From Colletes latitarsis (taxonomy: Eukaryota; Arthropoda; Insecta; Hymenoptera; Colletidae), in NCBI RefSeq assembly GCF_051014445.1, contig NW_027488368.1, forward strand, positions 23,596,001 to 23,660,000: a stretch of 64,000 nucleotides of DNA, read 5' to 3'. The notes below the pieces were generated by a model. The model was given only the letters and a program-made list of their open reading frames with translations, did no database searches and was not told the DNA's origin. This document shows, piece by piece, positions 1 to 11,968 of this stretch (positions are counted from its first letter, which is position 1; every line of letters starts with the position of its first letter). The translations under genes and the position numbers were made by a program.

Positions 1-228
1 CTTGCGTTATCCTCTAAAATCTTGATCGAAACCAGGTTTAATTGACTGTTTGAGCGTGGTACCACATTACTACGTGATACAATCCTGAAACAGCCCAGGA
101 TCTAGCCATGAAGTATGAGAATTATGCGAAAGTATGAGCCTGATGAGGGCAAATCCTAGACCTAACCCAGACCTAACATGCGTCATCCTCTAAAATATTG
201 ATCGAATCCAGGTTTAATGGACTGTTTC

Positions 229-244
229 AGTGTGGTACCACACT
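229..244. other. 16-bp perfect palindrome in m9/m15-type monomers
   Basis: AGTGTGGTACCACACT is an extended form of the common 12-bp palindrome. It arises where the following ATTAC is CTAC (CACACTACTAC). It occurs in the ACGCG-start monomers throughout the HOR zone and again in the right-hand zone. Confidence 0.85.
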
Positions 245-582
245 ACTACCTGATCCAAACCAGAAAAAAACCCAGGATCTGTTCAACAAGTATGTGAAAA
301 ACGCTAAAGTATGAGCCTGATGAGGCAAATCCTAGACCTATCCCAGACCTAACTTGCGTTATCCTCTAAAATAATGATCGAAACCAGGTTTAATTGGCTG
401 TTTCAGTGTGGTACCACATTACTACGTGATCCAATCCAGAAGCAGCCCAGGATCTAGCCATGAAGTATGAGAAATATGCGAAAGTATGAGCCTGATGAGG
501 GCAAATCCTAGACCTAACCCAAACCTATCATGCGTTATCCTCTAAAATATTTATCAAGACCAGGTTTAATTGAATGTATCAG

Positions 583-594
583 TGTGGTACCACA
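583..594. other. 12-bp perfect palindrome, representative of most monomers
   Basis: TGTGGTACCACA equals its own reverse complement and sits about 54 bases into the monomer. Most A, B and C units carry it, with recurrent losses: GGTCCCAC (1,938 type), GGTAACAC (m12), GGTACTAC (m8), GTACTTC (P block and right zone). Because it contains GGTACC, a restriction ladder of 176 bp is predicted. Its role is unknown; it could be a protein-binding dyad or a small cruciform. Confidence 0.85.
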
Positions 595-1761
595 TTACTA
601 CGTGAGCCAAACCAGAAAAAACCCAGGATCCGTTCAACAAGTATGTGAAAAATGCGAAAGTATGACACTGATGATGGCGAATCCCAGACCTATCTCAGAC
701 CTAACTTGCGTTATCCTCTAAAATATTGATCGAAACCAGGTTTAATTGACGGTTTCAGCGTGGTACCACATTACTACGTGATACAATCCTGAAACAGCCC
801 AGGATCTAGCCATGAAGTATGAGAATTATGCGAAAGTATGAGCCTGATGAGGGCAAATCCTAGACCTAACCCAGACCTAACATGCGTTATCCTCTAAAAT
901 ATTTATCAAGACCAGGTTTAATTGAATGTTTCAGTGTGGTACCACATTACTACGTGATCCAAACCAGTAAAAACCCAGGATCTGTTCAACAAGTATGTGA
1001 AAAACGCGAAAGTATGAGCCTGATGAGGGCAAATTCCAGACCTATCCCAGACCTAACTTGCCTTATCCTCTAAAATATTGATCGAAACCAGGTTTAATTG
1101 ACTGTTCCAGCGTGATACCACATTACTACGTGATACAATCCAGAAGCAGCCCAGGATCTAGCCATGAAGTATGAGAAATATGCGAAAGTATGAGCCTTAT
1201 GAGGGCAAATCCTAGACCTAACCCAAACCTATCATGCGTTATCCTCTAAAATATTTATCAAGACCGGGTTTAATTGAATGTATCAGTGTGGTACCACATT
1301 ACTACGTGAACCAAACCAGAAAAAACCCAGGATCCGTTCATCAAGTATGTGAAAAATGCGAAAGTATGACACTGATGAGGGCAAATCCCAGACCTATCCC
1401 AGACCTAACTAGCGTTGTCCTCTAAAATATTGGTGGAAACCAGGTTTCATTGTCTGTTTCAGTGTGGTACTACATTACTACGTGATGCAATACAGAAAAA
1501 ACTCAGGATCTGTTCAACAAGTATGTGAAAAACGCGAAAGTATGAGCCTGATGAGGGCAAATCCTAGACCTAACCCAGACCTAACACGCGTTATCCTCTA
1601 AAATATTGATCGAAACCAGGTTTAATGGACTGTTTCAGTGTGGTACCACACTACTACCTGATCCAAACCAGAAAAAAACCCAGGATCTGTTCAACAAGTA
1701 TGTGAAAAACGCTAAAGTATGAGCCTGATGAGGCAAATCCTAGACCTATCCCAGACCTAAC

Positions 1762-3873
1762 TTGCGTTATCCTCTAAAATATTGATCGAAACCAGGTTTA
1801 AGTGACTGTTTCAGTGTGGTACCACATTACTACGTGATCCAATCCAGAAATAGCCCAGGATCTAGCCATGAAGTATGAGAAATATGCGAAAGTATGAGCC
1901 TGACGAGGGCAAATCCTAGACCTAACCCAGACCTAACATGCGTTATCCTCTAAAATATTTATCAAGACCAGGTTTAATTGATTGTTTCAGTGTGGTCCCA
2001 CATTACTACGTGATCCAAACCAGAGAAAACCCAGGATCCGTTCAACAAGTATGTGAAGAATGCGAAAGTGTGAGTCTGATGACTGAAAGTCGCAGGCCTA
2101 ACCTAGACCTAACATGCGTTATCCTCTAAAATATTGATCGAAACCTGGTTTAATCGACTGTTTCAGTGTGGTACCACATTACTACGTGATCCAATCCAGA
2201 AATAGCCCAGGATCTAGCCATGAAGTATGGGAAATATGCGAAAGTATGAGCCTGATGAGGGCAAATCCTAGACGTAACCCAGACCTAACATACGTTATCC
2301 TCTAAAATATTTATCAAGACCAGGTTTAATTGAATGTTTCAGTGTGGTACCTCATTGCTACGTGAACCAAACGGGAAAAAACCCAGGATCCGTTCAACAA
2401 GTATGTGAAGAATGCGAAAGTATGAGTCTGATGAGTGAAAATCCCAGGCCTAACCTAGACCTAACATGCGTTATCCTCTAAAATATTGATCGATACCAGG
2501 TTTAATGGACTGCTTCAGTGTGGTACCACTTTACTACGTGATCCAAAGCAGAAAAAACCCTCGATCAGGTCAACATGTATGTTAAAACTGCGAAAGTATG
2601 ACCCTGATGAGGGCAAATCCCAGGCCTAACCTATACCTAACATGCGTTGTCCTCTAAAATATTGATGGAAACCAGGTTTAATTGACTGTTTCAGTGTCGT
2701 ACTTCATTACTACGTGATGCAATCCAGAAAAAGCCCCGGATCTAGCCATCAAGTGTGAGAAATATGCGCAAGAATGAGCCTGATGAGAGCAAATCCCAGA
2801 CTTATACCAGACATAACTAGCGTTATCCTCTGAAATATTGGCCGAAAGCAGGTTTAATTGACTGTTTCAGCGTGGTACCACATTACTACGTGATACAATC
2901 CTGAAACAGCCCAGGATCTAGCCATGAAGTATGAGAATTATGCGAAAGCATGAGCCTGATGAGGGCAAATCCTAGACCTAACCCAGACCTAACATGCGTT
3001 ATCCTCTAAAATATTTATCAAGACAAGGTTTAATTGAATGTTTCAGTGTGGTACCACATTACTACGTGATCCAAACCAGTAAAAACCCAGGATCTGTTCA
3101 ACAAGTATGTGAAAAACGCGAAAGTATGAGCCTTATGAGGGCAAATCCTAGACCTAACCCAAACCTATCATGCGTTATCCTCTAAAATATTCATCAAGAC
3201 CGGGTTTAATTGAATGTATCAGTGTGGTACCACATTACTACGTGAACCAAACCAGAAAAAACCCAGGATCCGTTCAACAAGTATGTGAAAAATGCGAAAG
3301 TATGACACTGATGTGGGCAAATCCCAGACCTATCCCAGACCTAACTAGCGTTGTCCTCTAAAATATTGGTGGAAACCAGGTTTCATTGTCTGTTTCAGTG
3401 TGGTACTACATTACTACGTGATGCAATACAGAAAAAACTCAGGATCTGTTCAACAAGTATGTGAAAAACGCGAAAGTATGAGCCTGATGAGGGCAAATCC
3501 TAGACCTAACCCAGACCTAACACGCGTTATCCTCTAAAATATTGATCGAAACCAGGTTTAATGGACTGTTTCAGTGTGGTACCACACTACTACCTGATCC
3601 AAACCAGAAAAAAACCCAGGATCTGTTCAACAAGTATGTGAAAAACGCTAAAGTATGAGCCTGATGAGGCAAATCCTAGACCTATCCCAGACCTAACTTG
3701 CGTTATCCTCTAAAATAATGATCGAAACCAGGTTTAATTGGCTGTTTCAGTGTGGTACCACATTACTACGTGATCCAATCCAGAAGCAGCCCAGGATCTA
3801 GCCATGAAGTATGAGAAATATGCGAAAGTATGAGCCTGATGAGGGCAAATCCTAGACCTAACCCAAACCTATC
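1762..3873 (+). repeat. P block, copy 1 (12 monomers, 2,112 bp)
   Basis: The block begins with an m10-type B monomer (TTTAAGTGACTG with GACGAGGGC). Seven monomers follow that are not found in the ordinary HOR: 1,938, 2,114, 2,290, 2,466 (type C), 2,642, 2,818 and 2,994. It ends with m13-m16 (3,170-3,873). Diagnostic features are the A monomer with GTGGTCCCAC and CTGATGACTGAAAGTCGC, the type C unit with GGTCAACATGTATGTTA, and the B unit with CATCAAGTGTGAG. A copy-specific base is ATGTGGGC near 3,312, where the other copies read ATGAGGGC. Confidence 0.87.
2466..2641 (+). repeat. Type C satellite monomer
   Basis: This is the representative of the third subfamily. It keeps the shared front half, with GATCGATACCAGG and GTGGTACCACTTTACTACG. 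The middle is replaced by AAAGCAGAAAAAACCCTCGA followed by TCAGGTCAACATGTATGTTA. Equivalent units lie in the other P blocks at 7,745 and 26,752. Diverged versions sit in the right-hand zone (near 55,080, 57,195, 57,900, 58,790, 61,960 and 63,545), so the subfamily is shared between the homogenised and the diverged parts of the array. Confidence 0.85.
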
Positions 3874-6800
3874 ATGCGTTATCCTCTAAAATATTTATCA
3901 AGACCAGGTTTAATTGAATGTATCAGTGTGGTACCACATTACTACGTGAACCAAACCAGAAAAAACCCAGGATCCGTTCAACAAGTATGTGAAAAATGCG
4001 AAAGTATGACACTGATGATGGCGAATCCCAGACCTATCTCAGACCTAACTTGCGTTATCCTCTAAAATATTGATCGAAACCAGGTTTAATTGACGGTTTC
4101 AGCGTGGTACCACATTACTACGTGATACAATCCTGAAACAGCCCAGGATCTAGCCATGAAGTATGAGAAATATGCGAAAGTATGAGCCTGATGAGGGCAA
4201 ATCCTAGACCTAACCCAAACCTATCATGCGTTATCCTCTAAAATATTTATCAAGACCAGGTTTAATTGAATGTATCAGTGTGGTACCACATTACTACGTG
4301 AGCCAAACCAGAAAAAACCCAGGATCCGTTCAACAAGTATGTGAAAAATGCGAAAGTATGACACTGATGAGGGCAAATTCCAGACCTATCTCAGACCTAA
4401 CTTGCGTTATCCTCTAAACTATTGATCGAAACCAGGTTTAATTGACGGTTTCAGCGTGGTACCACATTACTACGTGATCCAATCCAGAAGCAGCCCAGGA
4501 TCTAGCCATGAAGTATGAGAAATATGCGAAAGTATGAGCCTGATGAGGGCAAATCCTAGACCTAACCCAAACCTAACTTGCGTTATCCTCTAAAATCTTG
4601 ATCGAAACCAGGTTTAATTGACTGTTTGAGCGTGGTACCACATTACTACGTGATACAATCCTGAAACAGCCCAGGATCTAGCCATGAAGTATGAGAATTA
4701 TGCGAAAGTATGAGCCTGATGAGGGCAAATCCTAGACCTAACCCAGACCTAACATGCGTCATCCTCTAAAATATTGATCGAATCCAGGTTTAATGGACTG
4801 TTTCAGTGTGGTACCACACTACTACCTGATCCAAACCAGAAAAAAACCCAGGATCTGTTCAACAAGTATGTGAAAAACGCTAAAGTATGAGCCTGATGAG
4901 GCAAATCCTAGACCTATCCCAGACCTAACTTGCGTTATCCTCTAAAATAATGATCGAAACCAGGTTTAATTGGCTGTTTCAGTGTGGTACCACATTACTA
5001 CGTGATCCAATCCAGAAGCAGCCCAGGATCTAGCCATGAAGTATGAGAAATATGCGAAAGTATGAGCCTGATGAGGGCAAATCCTAGACCTAACCCAAAC
5101 CTATCATGCGTTATCCTCTAAAATATTTATCAAGACCAGGTTTAATTGAATGTATCAGTGTGGTACCACATTACTACGTGAGCCAAACCAGAAAAAACCC
5201 AGGATCCGTTCAACAAGTATGTGAAAAATGCGAAAGTATGACACTGATGATGGCGAATCCCAGACCTATCTCAGACCTAACTTGCGTTATCCTCTAAAAT
5301 ATTGATCGAAACCAGGTTTAATTGACGGTTTCAGCGTGGTACCACATTACTACGTGATACAATCCTGAAACAGCCCAGGATCTAGCCATGAAGTATGAGA
5401 ATTATGCGAAAGTATGAGCCTGATGAGGGCAAATCCTAGACCTAACCCAGACCTAACATGCGTTATCCTCTAAAATATTTATCAAGACCAGGTTTAATTG
5501 AATGTTTCAGTGTGGTACCACATTACTACGTGATCCAAACCAGTAAAAACCCAGGATCTGTTCAACAAGTATGTGAAAAACGCGAAAGTATGAGCCTGAT
5601 GAGGCAAATCCTAGACCTATCCCAGACCTAACTTGCGTTATCCTCTAAAATATTGATCGAAACCAGGTTTAAGTGACTGTTTCAGTGTGGTACCACATTA
5701 CTACGTGATCCAATCCAGAAATAGCCCAGGATCTAGCCATGAAGTATGAGAAATATGCGAAAGTATGAGCCTGATGAGGGCAAATTCTAGACCTAACCCA
5801 AACCTATCATGCGTTATCCTCTAAAATATTTATCAAGACCAGGTTTAATTGAATGTATCAGTGTGGTACCACATTACTACGTGAGCCAAACCAGAAAAAA
5901 CCCAGGATCCGTTCAACAAGTATGTGAAAAATGCGAAAGTATGACACTGATGAGGGCAAATTCCAGACCTATCTCAGACCTAACTTGCGTTATCCTCTAA
6001 AATATTGATCGAAACCAGGTTTAATTGACGGTTTCAGCGTGGTACCACATTACTACGTGATACAATCCTGAAACAGCCCAGGATCTAGCCATGAAGTATG
6101 AGAAATATGCGAAAGTATGAGCCTGATGAGGGCAAATCCTAGACCTAACCCAAACCTATCATGCGTTATCCTCTAAAATATTTATCAAGACCAGGTTTAA
6201 TTGAATGTATCAGTGTGGTACCACATTACTACGTGAGCCAAACCAGAAAAAACCCAGGATCCGTTCAACAAGTATGTGAAAAATGCGAAAGTATGACACT
6301 GATGAGGGCAAATTCCAGACCTATCCCAGACCTAACTTGCCTTATCCTCTAAAATATTGATCGAAACCAGGTTTAATTGACTGTTCCAGCGTGGTACCAC
6401 ATTACTACGTGATACAATCCAGAAGCAGCCCAGGATCTAGCCATGAAGTATGAGAAATATGCGAAAGTATGAGCCTTATGAGGGCAAATCCTAGACCTAA
6501 CCCAAACCTATCATGCGTTATCCTCTAAAATATTTATCAAGACCGGGTTTAATTGAATGTATCAGTGTGGTACCACATTACTACGTGAACCAAACCAGAA
6601 AAAACCCAGGATCCGTTCAACAAGTATGTGAAAAATGCGAAAGTATGACACTGATGAGGGCAAATCCCAGACCTATCCCAGACCTAACTAGCGTTGTCCT
6701 CTAAAATATTGGTGGAAACCAGGTTTCATTGTCTGTTTCAGTGTGGTACTACATTACTACGTGATGCAATACAGAAAAAACTCAGGATCTGTTCAACAAG

Positions 6801-7040
6801 TATGTGAAAAACGCGAAAGTATGAGCCTGATGAGGGCAAATCCTAGACCTAACCCAGACCTAACACGCGTTATCCTCTAAAATATTGATCGAAACCAGGT
6901 TTAATGGACTGTTTCAGTGTGGTACCACACTACTACCTGATCCAAACCAGAAAAAAACCCAGGATCTGTTCAACAAGTATGTGAAAAACGCTAAAGTATG
7001 AGCCTGATGAGGCAAATCCTAGACCTATCCCAGACCTAAC
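3874..7040 (+). repeat. HOR segment with rearranged variant order
   Basis: The variant order is m1 (3,874), m2, m3, an m4/m16 mosaic (4,402), then copies of the window's first three monomers (4,578, 4,754, 4,930), m1 (5,106), m2, and an m5/m9 hybrid of 175 bp (5,458-5,632). It continues with m10 (5,633), m3, m4, m11, an m12-like unit, m7 (6,513), m8 and m9. The order departs from the canonical HOR in at least three places, as expected from unequal exchange between misaligned units. The single lost base at 5,458-5,632 shifts every later spacing, so offsets to paralogous blocks become 5,279 rather than 5,280. Confidence 0.83.
5458..5632 (+). repeat. Hybrid monomer m5/m9 (crossover junction)
   Basis: The first ~120 bases match m5, with GAATGTTTCAG, CCAAACCAGTAAAAACCC and AACGCGAAAG. 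The tail carries the m9 signature GATGAGGCAAATCC (one G short) followed by CTATCCCAG. The next monomer is m10, which normally follows m9. The exchange point falls between the CGCGAAAG near 5,581 and the missing G near 5,603. The unit is 175 bp because it inherited m9's missing G but not m9's extra A. Confidence 0.82.
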
Positions 7041-9152
7041 TTGCGTTATCCTCTAAAATATTGATCGAAACCAGGTTTAAGTGACTGTTTCAGTGTGGTA
7101 CCACATTACTACGTGATCCAATCCAGAAATAGCCCAGGATCTAGCCATGAAGTATGAGAAATATGCGAAAGTATGAGCCTGACGAGGGCAAATCCTAGAC
7201 CTAACCCAGACCTAACATGCGTTATCCTCTAAAATATTTATCAAGACCGGGTTTAATTGAATGTATCAGTGTGGTACCACATTACTACGTGATCCAAACC
7301 AGAGAAAACCCAGGATCCGTTCAACAAGTATGTGAAGAATGCGAAAGTGTGAGTCTGATGACTGAAAGTCGCAGGCCTAACCTAGACCTAACATGCGTTA
7401 TCCTCTAAAATATTGATCGAAACCTGGTTTAATCGACTGTTTCAGTGTGGTACCACATTACTACGTGATCCAATCCAGAAATAGCCCAGGATCTAGCCAT
7501 GAAGTATGGGAAATATGCGAAAGTATGAGCCTGATGAGGGCAAATCCTAGACGTAACCCAGACCTAACATACGTTATCCTCTAAAATATTTATCAAGACC
7601 AGGTTTAATTGAATGTTTCAGTGTGGTACCTCATTGCTACGTGAACCAAACGGGAAAAAACCCAGGATCCGTTCAACAAGTATGTGAAGAATGCGAAAGT
7701 ATGAGTCTGATGAGTGAAAATCCCAGGCCTAACCTAGACCTAACATGCGTTATCCTCTAAAATATTGATCGATACCAGGTTTAATGGACTGCTTCAGTGT
7801 GGTACCACTTTACTACGTGATCCAAAGCAGAAAAAACCCTCGATCAGGTCAACATGTATGTTAAAACTGCGAAAGTATGACCCTGATGAGGGCAAATCCC
7901 AGGCCTAACCTATACCTAACATGCGTTGTCCTCTAAAATATTGATGGAAACCAGGTTTAATTGACTGTTTCAGTGTCGTACTTCATTACTACGTGATGCA
8001 ATCCAGAAAAAGCCCCGGATCTAGCCATCAAGTGTGAGAAATATGCGCAAGAATGAGCCTGATGAGAGCAAATCCCAGACTTATACCAGACATAACTAGC
8101 GTTATCCTCTGAAATATTGGCCGAAAGCAGGTTTAATTGACTGTTTCAGCGTGGTACCACATTACTACGTGATACAATCCTGAAACAGCCCAGGATCTAG
8201 CCATGAAGTATGAGAATTATGCGAAAGCATGAGCCTGATGAGGGCAAATCCTAGACCTAACCCAGACCTAACATGCGTTATCCTCTAAAATATTTATCAA
8301 GACAAGGTTTAATTGAATGTTTCAGTGTGGTACCACATTACTACGTGATCCAAACCAGTAAAAACCCAGGATCTGTTCAACAAGTATGTGAAAAACGCGA
8401 AAGTATGAGCCTTATGAGGGCAAATCCTAGACCTAACCCAAACCTATCATGCGTTATCCTCTAAAATATTCATCAAGACCGGGTTTAATTGAATGTATCA
8501 GTGTGGTACCACATTACTACGTGAACCAAACCAGAAAAAACCCAGGATCCGTTCAACAAGTATGTGAAAAATGCGAAAGTATGACACTGATGAGGGCAAA
8601 TCCCAGACCTATCCCAGACCTAACTAGCGTTGTCCTCTAAAATATTGGTGGAAACCAGGTTTCATTGTCTGTTTCAGTGTGGTACTACATTACTACGTGA
8701 TGCAATACAGAAAAAACTCAGGATCTGTTCAACAAGTATGTGAAAAACGCGAAAGTATGAGCCTGATGAGGGCAAATCCTAGACCTAACCCAGACCTAAC
8801 ACGCGTTATCCTCTAAAATATTGATCGAAACCAGGTTTAATGGACTGTTTCAGTGTGGTACCACACTACTACCTGATCCAAACCAGAAAAAAACCCAGGA
8901 TCTGTTCAACAAGTATGTGAAAAACGCTAAAGTATGAGCCTGATGAGGCAAATCCTAGACCTATCCCAGACCTAACTTGCGTTATCCTCTAAAATAATGA
9001 TCGAAACCAGGTTTAATTGGCTGTTTCAGTGTGGTACCACATTACTACGTGATCCAATCCAGAAGCAGCCCAGGATCTAGCCATGAAGTATGAGAAATAT
9101 GCGAAAGTATGAGCCTGATGAGGGCAAATCCTAGACCTAACCCAAACCTATC
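7041..9152 (+). repeat. P block, copy 2 (12 monomers), with a conversion patch
   Basis: Same monomer order as copy 1 at an offset of 5,279 bp: m10-type (7,041), seven P-specific monomers (7,217-8,448) including type C at 7,745, then m13-m16. It differs from copies 1 and 3 at four clustered positions in the 7,217 monomer (7,249, 7,261, 7,265, 7,276). There it carries the bases of an m7-type monomer: ACCGGG, GAATG, GTATC and GGTACC instead of ACCAGG, GATTG, GTTTC and GGTCCC. Confidence 0.87.
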
Positions 9153-11968
9153 ATGCGTTATCCTCTAAAATATTTATCAAGACCAGGTTTAATTGAATGT
9201 ATCAGTGTGGTACCACATTACTACGTGAACCAAACCAGAAAAAACCCAGGATCCGTTCAACAAGTATGTGAAAAATGCGAAAGTATGACACTGATGATGG
9301 CGAATCCCAGACCTATCTCAGACCTAACTTGCGTTATCCTCTAAAATATTGATCGAAACCAGGTTTAATTGACGGTTTCAGCGTGGTACCACATTACTAC
9401 GTGATACAATCCTGAAACAGCCCAGGATCTAGCCATGAAGTATGAGAAATATGCGAAAGTATGAGCCTGATGAGGGCAAATCCTAGACCTAACCCAAACC
9501 TATCATGCGTTATCCTCTAAAATATTTATCAAGACCAGGTTTAATTGAATGTATCAGTGTGGTACCACATTACTACGTGAGCCAAACCAGAAAAAACCCA
9601 GGATCCGTTCAACAAGTATGTGAAAAATGCGAAAGTATGACACTGATGAGGGCAAATTCCAGACCTATCTCAGACCTAACTTGCGTTATCCTCTAAAATA
9701 TTGATCGAAACCAGGTTTAATTGACGGTTTCAGCGTGGTACCACATTACTACGTGATACAATCCTGAAACAGCCCAGGATCTAGCCATGAAGTATGAGAA
9801 ATATGCGAAAGTATGAGCCTGATGAGGGCAAATCCTAGACCTAACCCAGACCTAACATGCGTTATCCTCTAAAATATTTATCAAGACCAGGTTTAATTGA
9901 ATGTTTCAGTGTGGTACCACATTACTACGTGATCCAAACCAGTAAAAACCCAGGATCTGTTCAACAAGTATGTGAAAAACGCGAAAGTATGAGCCTGATG
10001 AGGGCAAATTCCAGACCTATCCCAGACCTAACTTGCCTTATCCTCTAAAATATTGATCGAAACCAGGTTTAATTGACTGTTCCAGCGTGGTACCACATTA
10101 CTACGTGATACAATCCAGAAGCAGCCCAGGATCTAGCCATGAAGTATGAGAAATATGCGAAAGTATGAGCCTTATGAGGGCAAATCCTAGACCTAACCCA
10201 AACCTATCATGCGTTATCCTCTAAAATATTTATCAAGACCGGGTTTAATTGAATGTATCAGTGTGGTACCACATTACTACGTGAACCAAACCAGAAAAAA
10301 CCCAGGATCCGTTCAACAAGTATGTGAAAAATGCGAAAGTATGACACTGATGAGGGCAAATCCCAGACCTATCCCAGACCTAACTAGCGTTGTCCTCTAA
10401 AATATTGGTGGAAACCAGGTTTCATTGTCTGTTTCAGTGTGGTACTACATTACTACGTGATGCAATACAGAAAAAACTCAGGATCTGTTCAACAAGTATG
10501 TGAAAAACGCGAAAGTATGAGCCTGATGAGGGCAAATCCTAGACCTAACCCAGACCTAACACGCGTTATCCTCTAAAATATTGATCGAAACCAGGTTTAA
10601 TGGACTGTTTCAGTGTGGTACCACACTACTACCTGATCCAAACCAGAAAAAAACCCAGGATCTGTTCAACAAGTATGTGAAAAACGCTAAAGTATGAGCC
10701 TGATGAGGCAAATCCTAGACCTATCCCAGACCTAACTTGCGTTATCCTCTAAAATATTGATCGAAACCAGGTTTAAGTGACTGTTTCAGTGTGGTACCAC
10801 ATTACTACGTGATCCAATCCAGAAATAGCCCAGGATCTAGCCATGAAGTATGAGAAATATGCGAAAGTATGAGCCTGATGAGGGCAAATCCTAGACCTAA
10901 CCCAAACCTATCATGCGTTATCCTCTAAAATATTTATCAAGACCAGGTTTAATTGAATGTATCAGTGTGGTACCACATTACTACGTGAGCCAAACCAGAA
11001 AAAACCCAGGATCCGTTCAACAAGTATGTGAAAAATGCGAAAGTATGACACTGATGAGGGCAAATTCCAGACCTATCCCAGACCTAACTTGCCTTATCCT
11101 CTAAAATATTGATCGAAACCAGGTTTAATTGACTGTTCCAGCGTGGTAACACATTACTACGTGATACAATCCAGAAGCAGCCCAGGATCTAGCCATGAAG
11201 TATGAGAAATATGCGAAAGTATGAGCCTTATGAGGGCAAATCCTAGACCTAACCCAAACCTATCATGCGTTATCCTCTAAAATATTCATCAAGACCGGGT
11301 TTAATTGAATGTATCAGTGTGGTACCACATTACTACGTGAACCAAACCAGAAAAAACCCAGGATCCGTTCATCAAGTATGTGAAAAATGCGAAAGTATGA
11401 CACTGATGAGGGCAAATCCCAGACCTATCCCAGACCTAACTAGCGTTGTCCTCTAAAATATTGGTGGAAACCAGGTTTCATTGTCTGTTTCAGTGTGGTA
11501 CTACATTACTACGTGATGCAATACAGAAAAAACTCAGGATCTGTTCAACAAGTATGTGAAAAACGCGAAAGTATGAGCCTGATGAGGGCAAATCCTAGAC
11601 CTAACCCAGACCTAACACGCGTTATCCTCTAAAATATTGATCGAAACCAGGTTTAATGGACTGTTTCAGTGTGGTACCACACTACTACCTGATCCAAACC
11701 AGAAAAAAACCCAGGATCTGTTCAACAAGTATGTGAAAAACGCTAAAGTATGAGCCTGATGAGGCAAATCCTAGACCTATCCCAGACCTAACTTGCGTTA
11801 TCCTCTAAAATAATGATCGAAACCAGGTTTAATTGGCTGTTTCAGTGTGGTACCACATTACTACGTGATCCAATCCAGAAGCAGCCCAGGATCTAGCCAT
11901 GAAGTATGAGAAATATGCGAAAGTATGAGCCTGATGAGGGCAAATCCTAGACCTAACCCAAACCTATC
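9153..11968 (+). repeat. Canonical 16-mer HOR unit (2,816 bp), reference copy
   Basis: The sixteen monomers start every 176 bases. m1 has CTGATGATGGCG. m2 is B with GACGGTTTCAG and TCCTGAAACAG. m3 is A with TGAGCCAAACC. m4 is like m2. m5 has CCAGTAAAAACCC. m6 is B with CCTTATCC, GTTCCAG and CCTTATGAGG. m7 has ACCGGG. m8 has GTTGTCC, TGGTGG and ACTCAGG. m9 has ACGCG, CTACCTGATCC, seven A and GAGGC. m10 is B with TTTAAGTGAC. m11 has TGAGCC plus TTGCCTT at its end. m12 is B with GGTAACAC. m13 has TATTCATCAAG. m14 and m15 resemble m8 and m9. m16 is B with AATAATGATCG. Since m12-m15 mirror m6-m9, the 16-mer itself contains an internal duplication. Confidence 0.9.

Larger units (their letters stand above)
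1..1761 (+). repeat. HOR segment, ten monomers, partly duplicated at 4,577
   Basis: Ten monomers start at 2, 178, 354, 530, 706, 882, 1,058, 1,234, 1,410 and 1,586. The first carries the marker AAATCTTGATCG and GTTTGAGCG, and the second starts ATGCGTCATCC; both markers recur only at 4,578 and 4,754. From 1 to about 1,027 the sequence reads the same as 4,577-5,603, an offset of 4,576 bp or 26 monomers. The monomers from 530 onward correspond to variants m1, m2, m5, m6, m7, m8 and m9 of the HOR described at 9,153. The m7 copy at 1,234 has GTTCATCAAG, a rare variant shared only with the m13 copy at 11,265. Confidence 0.85.

Noticed and set aside
140..180. Telomeric repeat remnants (CCTAA within CCTAACCCAGACCTAAC)
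   Set aside because: Only two CCTAA per monomer, 11 bases apart, never in tandem. This is part of the satellite.
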